NCBI GenBank assembly: GCA_005240015.1
Contig: SBBV01000553.1
Span: 1-9,444 of the forward strand
DNA: 9,444 nt
Origin: Candidatus Odyssella thessalonicensis
GTDB lineage: Bacteria > Pseudomonadota > Alphaproteobacteria > Bin65
Reading direction: 5' to 3'
The notes under the pieces were generated by a model. That model ran no database searches and had not been told where the DNA came from. It saw nothing but the letters and a program-made list of their open reading frames with translations. This document shows, piece by piece, positions 6,847 to 9,444 of the stretch. Numbering within the stretch: the stretch's first letter is position 1; each line of letters starts with the position of its first letter. The position numbers and the translations under genes were made by a program.

Positions 6847-7566
6847 ATGTCTCAAGCTATAGACGCGGCGATCATCCTGGCCGGCGGATTGGGCACGCGC
6901 CTGCGTCCGGCGTTGCCGGCTATGCCGAAGGTGCTGGCACCGGTCGCTGGCAGGCCCTTTCTGGCCTGCCTCTTGGACCAGGTCGTCAAGTTAGGCGTGC
7001 GGCGTGCGATGCTGTGCACGGGGTACATGGCCGACTCCGTGGCGGCAGCCATCGGCCCGCGTTACGGGGCACTCGAAATCGTCTATTCGCGCGAGGACGA
7101 GCCGCTCGGCACCGGCGGCGCGCTGCGCCGCGCCGCGCATCGCATCGAGGCAGAGACGGTTCTGGCGCTCAACGGCGATTCCTATTGCGGCTTGGACCTC
7201 GATGCCCTGCTTGCCCTCCGCGTCGCGAATCCTGGGGCCGCGGTCGTCGCGCTTGCGGCGCTCGAGGACACGCGCGGCTATGGTCGCGTCGAGACCGACG
7301 ATACGGGCCGCATCGTCGCGTTTCGCGAGAAAGACGACGTGTCGGGGCCAGGGCTCGTCAACGCCGGCGTCTATCTCATGGATGCCGCGGCCCTGCGCGC
7401 GCTGCCCGATCGCCGGCCACTCTCGCTCGAACGCGAAATCTTCCCCGCGTGGGCCGATGGCAGGCTCTACGGCTGCGTGGCGCCAGGCCCTTTCGTTGAT
7501 ATAGGCCTACCTGCCCGATATAAGATCGCAGCGGAAATCCTCGGCAAGAAAGATCGGGGCGGTTGA
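6847..7566 (+). CDS. hddC: HddC-like D-glycero-alpha-D-manno-heptose 1-phosphate guanylyltransferase
   Basis: This 239-residue sugar-1-phosphate nucleotidyltransferase probably joins GTP and D-glycero-alpha-D-manno-heptose 1-phosphate to give GDP-heptose, in the cytoplasm. It has the signature AGGLGTRLRP (12-21) followed by MPK with K28, the EPLGTGGALRRA segment (about 85-96), the metal-binding NGDS (109-112), NAGVYLMD and a C-terminal VDIGLPARY. The length of about 240 residues and the absence of an extra C-terminal domain fit HddC and short mannose-1-phosphate guanylyltransferases rather than RmlA. The substrate is assigned mainly from the HddA-like kinase two genes downstream; alone it could also be a mannose- or MurNAc-1-phosphate enzyme. 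The start is the ATG at 6847, with GAGAGG close upstream. It is the first gene of the plus-strand operon, followed by a 95 bp gap. Confidence 0.83.
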   Translation: MSQAIDAAIILAGGLGTRLRPALPAMPKVLAPVAGRPFLACLLDQVVKLGVRRAMLCTGYMADSVAAAIGPRYGALEIVYSREDEPLGTGGALRRAAHRIEAETVLALNGDSYCGLDLDALLALRVANPGAAVVALAALEDTRGYGRVETDDTGRIVAFREKDDVSGPGLVNAGVYLMDAAALRALPDRRPLSLEREIFPAWADGRLYGCVAPGPFVDIGLPARYKIAAEILGKKDRGG

Positions 7567-7658
7567 CCACCGAAGCGGTACGCGATCCGAAGTGTGCGCT
7601 GAAGGCGCTGCGCGCGGCGGCGGCCGGCAGCGCATATTCACGCGCCGAACGCCGGTAG
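7563..7658 (+). other. 31-codon reading frame filling the hddC-dehydratase gap
   Basis: A TTG that overlaps the hddC stop codon (TTGA) opens a frame of 31 codons that closes with TAG at 7656-7658, three bases before the dehydratase ATG. The product would start LTTEAVRDPKCALKALR and is otherwise alanine- and arginine-rich, with no recognisable motif. It could be a tiny coupling peptide, the remnant of a lost gene end, or simply chance in stop-poor GC-rich DNA; chance is the default reading. Confidence 0.2.
7605..7633 (+). other. GC-rich hairpin between hddC and the dehydratase gene
   Basis: GCGCTGC (7605-7611) and GCAGCGC (7627-7633) form a perfect seven-pair stem around a 15-base GC-rich loop. 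No run of T follows (ATATT comes next), so it is not a standard intrinsic terminator. It may be an RNA stability or processing element that sets different levels of hddC and the downstream genes, or may have no role. Confidence 0.35.
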
Positions 7659-7661
7659 CCG

Positions 7662-8633
7662 ATGCGGGTTCTCATCACCGGCATAACCGGCATGGTCGGC
7701 AGCCATCTTGCCGATTACGTCCTTGCCAATCATCCCGGCGTCTCCGTGCACGGCACCGTGCGCTGGCGGAGCCCGCGCGACAACATCGAGCGCATCGTCA
7801 ACAAGCTCACGCTGCATCATGCCGATTTGCGCGACCTCAATTCGCTGATCGAGCTACTCGAAGCCGCGCAGCCGGATCGCATCTTCCACCTGGCGGCGCA
7901 ATCCTTCGTCACGACCAGTTTCAGCGCGCCCGCCGACACGCTGCATACCAACGTCATCGGCACAGCCAACCTTCTCGACGCGATGCGGCGCACCGGCTGC
8001 CGAGCCCGTGTGCACATCTGCTCGTCATCGGAGGTCTACGGCCAGGTCGGCATGGACGAGGTGCCGATCAAGGAGGCCAACCCGCTGCGGCCAGCGAGCC
8101 CCTATGCGGTTTCGAAGGTCGGCGAGGACCTGCTCGCGCAGCAATATTTCTTTTCCTACGGGCTCCATGTTGTGCGTACGCGGATGTTCACCCATACTGG
8201 CCCCCGCCGCGGCGCGGTTTTCGCCGAGGGCGCATTTGCGTTGCAGATTGCGGAGATCGAGGCCGGGCGGCGCGCCAATCCGATGCGCGTGGGCAATTTG
8301 GAGAGCGTGCGAACATTTTCCGACGTGCGCGATGCGGTGCGCGCCTATTGGCTGCTGCTCGAGAAGTGCCCCGCCGGCGAGGTCTACAACATCGGGGGCG
8401 ACCGCACGATGAAGGTTGGCGAGATGCTAGCAATGCTGAAGGGCATGTCGCGCTGCCCGATCGAGCACGTGGTCGACCCGGCGCTGCTGCGCCCGTCCGA
8501 CGTGACCTTGCAGATTCCCGATACCGGAAAATTCCGCGCCGCGACCGGCTGGCGCCCGGAGATCCCCGTCGAGCAGACCTTCCGCGATCTCCTCGAGTTC
8601 TATCGCGGCGAGGTGCAGAGGCGCGCGATCTGA
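7662..8633 (+). CDS. GDP-mannose/GDP-heptose 4,6-dehydratase (GMD-like SDR)
   Basis: This 323-residue SDR probably removes water from a GDP-hexose or GDP-heptose to give the 4-keto-6-deoxy sugar. The NADP motif GITGMVG (7-13), VRWRSPRDNI (33-42, like the phosphate-binding arginines of GMD), HADLRD (53-58) and FHLAAQSFV (75-83) follow the GMD plan. The active site is intact: CSSSEVYG (120-127) gives a Ser in the Thr position plus E124, and SPYAVSK gives Y148 and K152. HTGPRRGAVF resembles the substrate loop of GMD. The protein is shorter than typical GMD (about 340-370 residues), as are some 6-deoxy-heptose dehydratases. Placement between HddC- and HddA-like genes favours GDP-D-glycero-alpha-D-manno-heptose as substrate (DmhA/WcbK type); GDP-mannose is the main alternative. 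The start at 7662 has only a weak ribosome binding site. Its stop TGA overlaps the kinase ATG by one base. Confidence 0.85.
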   Translation: MRVLITGITGMVGSHLADYVLANHPGVSVHGTVRWRSPRDNIERIVNKLTLHHADLRDLNSLIELLEAAQPDRIFHLAAQSFVTTSFSAPADTLHTNVIGTANLLDAMRRTGCRARVHICSSSEVYGQVGMDEVPIKEANPLRPASPYAVSKVGEDLLAQQYFFSYGLHVVRTRMFTHTGPRRGAVFAEGAFALQIAEIEAGRRANPMRVGNLESVRTFSDVRDAVRAYWLLLEKCPAGEVYNIGGDRTMKVGEMLAMLKGMSRCPIEHVVDPALLRPSDVTLQIPDTGKFRAATGWRPEIPVEQTFRDLLEFYRGEVQRRAI

Positions 8634-9444
8634 TGTCGTTCTTCATCTCGCGAACCCCCTTCCGAATCTCATTCTTCGGCGGCGGAACGGATTATCCCGA
8701 ATGGTACACGACGCATGGCGGCGCCGTGCTGTCCACGACCATCGACAAGTTCTGCTACGTCAGCTGCCGCTTCCTGCCGCCGTTCTTCGACATCCGCCAC
8801 CGCGTTGTCTGGTCCCACATCGAGACCGTGCAATCCATCGCCGAGATCCTGCACCCGGCGGTGCGCGAGGGGCTGCACCAACTCGGCTTCGACGACAGCC
8901 GCGGGATTGAGATCCACCACCAGGCCGACCTGCCGGCGCGCAGCGGGACCGGCTCGAGCTCGTCCTTCGCGGTCGGCCTCATCAAGGCGCTCACCGCGTT
9001 GCAAGGTCGGGAGATGTCGGGGATAGATCTCGCGCAGGCCGCAATCGAGCTCGAACGCAACCGCCTTCGGGAGCCTGTCGGTGCCCAGGACCAGACCGCC
9101 GCGGCGTTCGGCGGGCTCAATCTCATCCAGTTCCATCAGGGTGGTGAGATCGAAGTGGGGCGCGTGCGCGTTGCGCCGACGCGTGTGCGGGAGCTCAAGC
9201 AGAACCTTTTGCTCATCTTCACCGGAACCACGCGGCTCAGCGCCACGATCGCTGAGAGCACGGTCAGGAATCTGATGCACCGGGGTGACGAGCTGCATGC
9301 CATGCGTCGGCAGGCGGATCGCGCCTGCGCCATCCTCGAGAACGGCCACGCGCTCGATGAATTCGGCACGCTGCTCGACGAGGCGTGGACGCTCATCGTC
9401 CACAACAGCGCGCACGATTCCGCGTGCGCGTGCAGCCACGACGA
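8633..9444 (+). CDS. hddA: HddA-like D-glycero-alpha-D-manno-heptose 7-phosphate 1-kinase, 3' end missing
   Basis: The 270 visible residues belong to the GHMP kinase superfamily. HddA phosphorylates heptose 7-phosphate at C1 ahead of guanylyl transfer. The N-terminus ISRTPFRISFFGGGTDYPEW (5-24) is characteristic of the HddA group, the ATP-binding loop is LPARSGTGSSSSFAVGL (100-116), and PVGAQDQTAAAFGG (148-161) carries the expected catalytic aspartate D153. Full-length relatives have roughly 340 residues, so about 70 are missing at the window edge. After LLDEAW (247-252) the visible sequence stops looking like the family, where a Lys/Arg-rich helix and a GGK glycine-rich segment are expected; a frameshift or sequence error near 9393-9400 is possible. 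The start is ATG 8633, overlapping the dehydratase stop as TGATG, with AGAGG about 12 bases upstream. It is translationally coupled to the dehydratase. Confidence 0.86.
   Translation, partial: MSFFISRTPFRISFFGGGTDYPEWYTTHGGAVLSTTIDKFCYVSCRFLPPFFDIRHRVVWSHIETVQSIAEILHPAVREGLHQLGFDDSRGIEIHHQADLPARSGTGSSSSFAVGLIKALTALQGREMSGIDLAQAAIELERNRLREPVGAQDQTAAAFGGLNLIQFHQGGEIEVGRVRVAPTRVRELKQNLLLIFTGTTRLSATIAESTVRNLMHRGDELHAMRRQADRACAILENGHALDEFGTLLDEAWTLIVHNSAHDSACACSHD

Noticed and set aside
7605..7633. Intrinsic terminator after hddC
   Set aside because: The stem is GC-rich, but no T-run follows, and the genes on either side belong to the same pathway and strand.
8669..9439. Open frame on the minus strand opposite the kinase (256 codons)
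   Set aside because: The plus strand here encodes an unmistakable GHMP kinase; the opposite frame has no recognisable features.
1..9444. CRISPR arrays, tRNA or rRNA genes, transposases, defence or phage genes
   Set aside because: No regularly spaced direct repeats, cloverleaf, rRNA-like stretch, transposase or nuclease motif was seen by eye on either strand.

Overview
This window is a high-GC stretch of bacterial chromosome filled with surface-glycan genes. Base composition, codon use, tightly packed or overlapping genes and the flavour of the sugar-nucleotide enzymes suggest an alphaproteobacterium, perhaps of the Rhodospirillales type. That assignment is inference, because there is no rRNA or taxonomic marker here. 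Both edges cut through genes: a family 2 glycosyltransferase on the left and a GHMP sugar kinase on the right.

Layout. Bases 1-277 (minus) hold the N-terminus of a GT2 glycosyltransferase. It diverges from a 554-residue plus-strand protein (387-2051) that joins a GT4/CgeB-like glycosyltransferase module to a degenerate GT2 module. That gene converges on, and overlaps by 20 bp, the end of a five-gene minus-strand operon read from 6697 down to 2032. In transcription order the operon encodes a GDP-fucose-synthase-like SDR, an RmlC-like 3,5-epimerase, a second SDR, a repetitive coiled-coil protein and a 480-residue orphan protein with a possible glycosyltransferase-like core. A divergent plus-strand operon starts at 6847 and encodes an HddC-like heptose-1-phosphate guanylyltransferase, a GMD-like 4,6-dehydratase and an HddA-like heptose-7-phosphate kinase, which is cut by the window end.

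How they fit together. HddA and HddC are known steps in making GDP-D-glycero-alpha-D-manno-heptose. A GMD-like dehydratase, an RmlC-like epimerase and an SDR reductase are the steps that convert this precursor to GDP-6-deoxy-heptoses, as in Yersinia pseudotuberculosis (DmhA/DmhB) and Campylobacter jejuni (Ddah and Mlgh enzymes). The likeliest reading is therefore a GDP-6-deoxy-heptose module, possibly C3/C5-epimerised, feeding glycosyltransferases that build a capsule, O-antigen or protein glycan. The phosphoheptose isomerase (GmhA) is not in the window and is predicted just outside it. No transposase, tRNA, rRNA or CRISPR array was seen.

Most noteworthy points: both minus-strand SDRs lack a tyrosine at the usual YxxxK position; the fused GT2 module has lost its canonical aspartates; the coiled-coil protein has a 28/25/28-residue repeat; and the last residues of the kinase diverge from the family in a way that suggests a frameshift or sequence error near the window edge.
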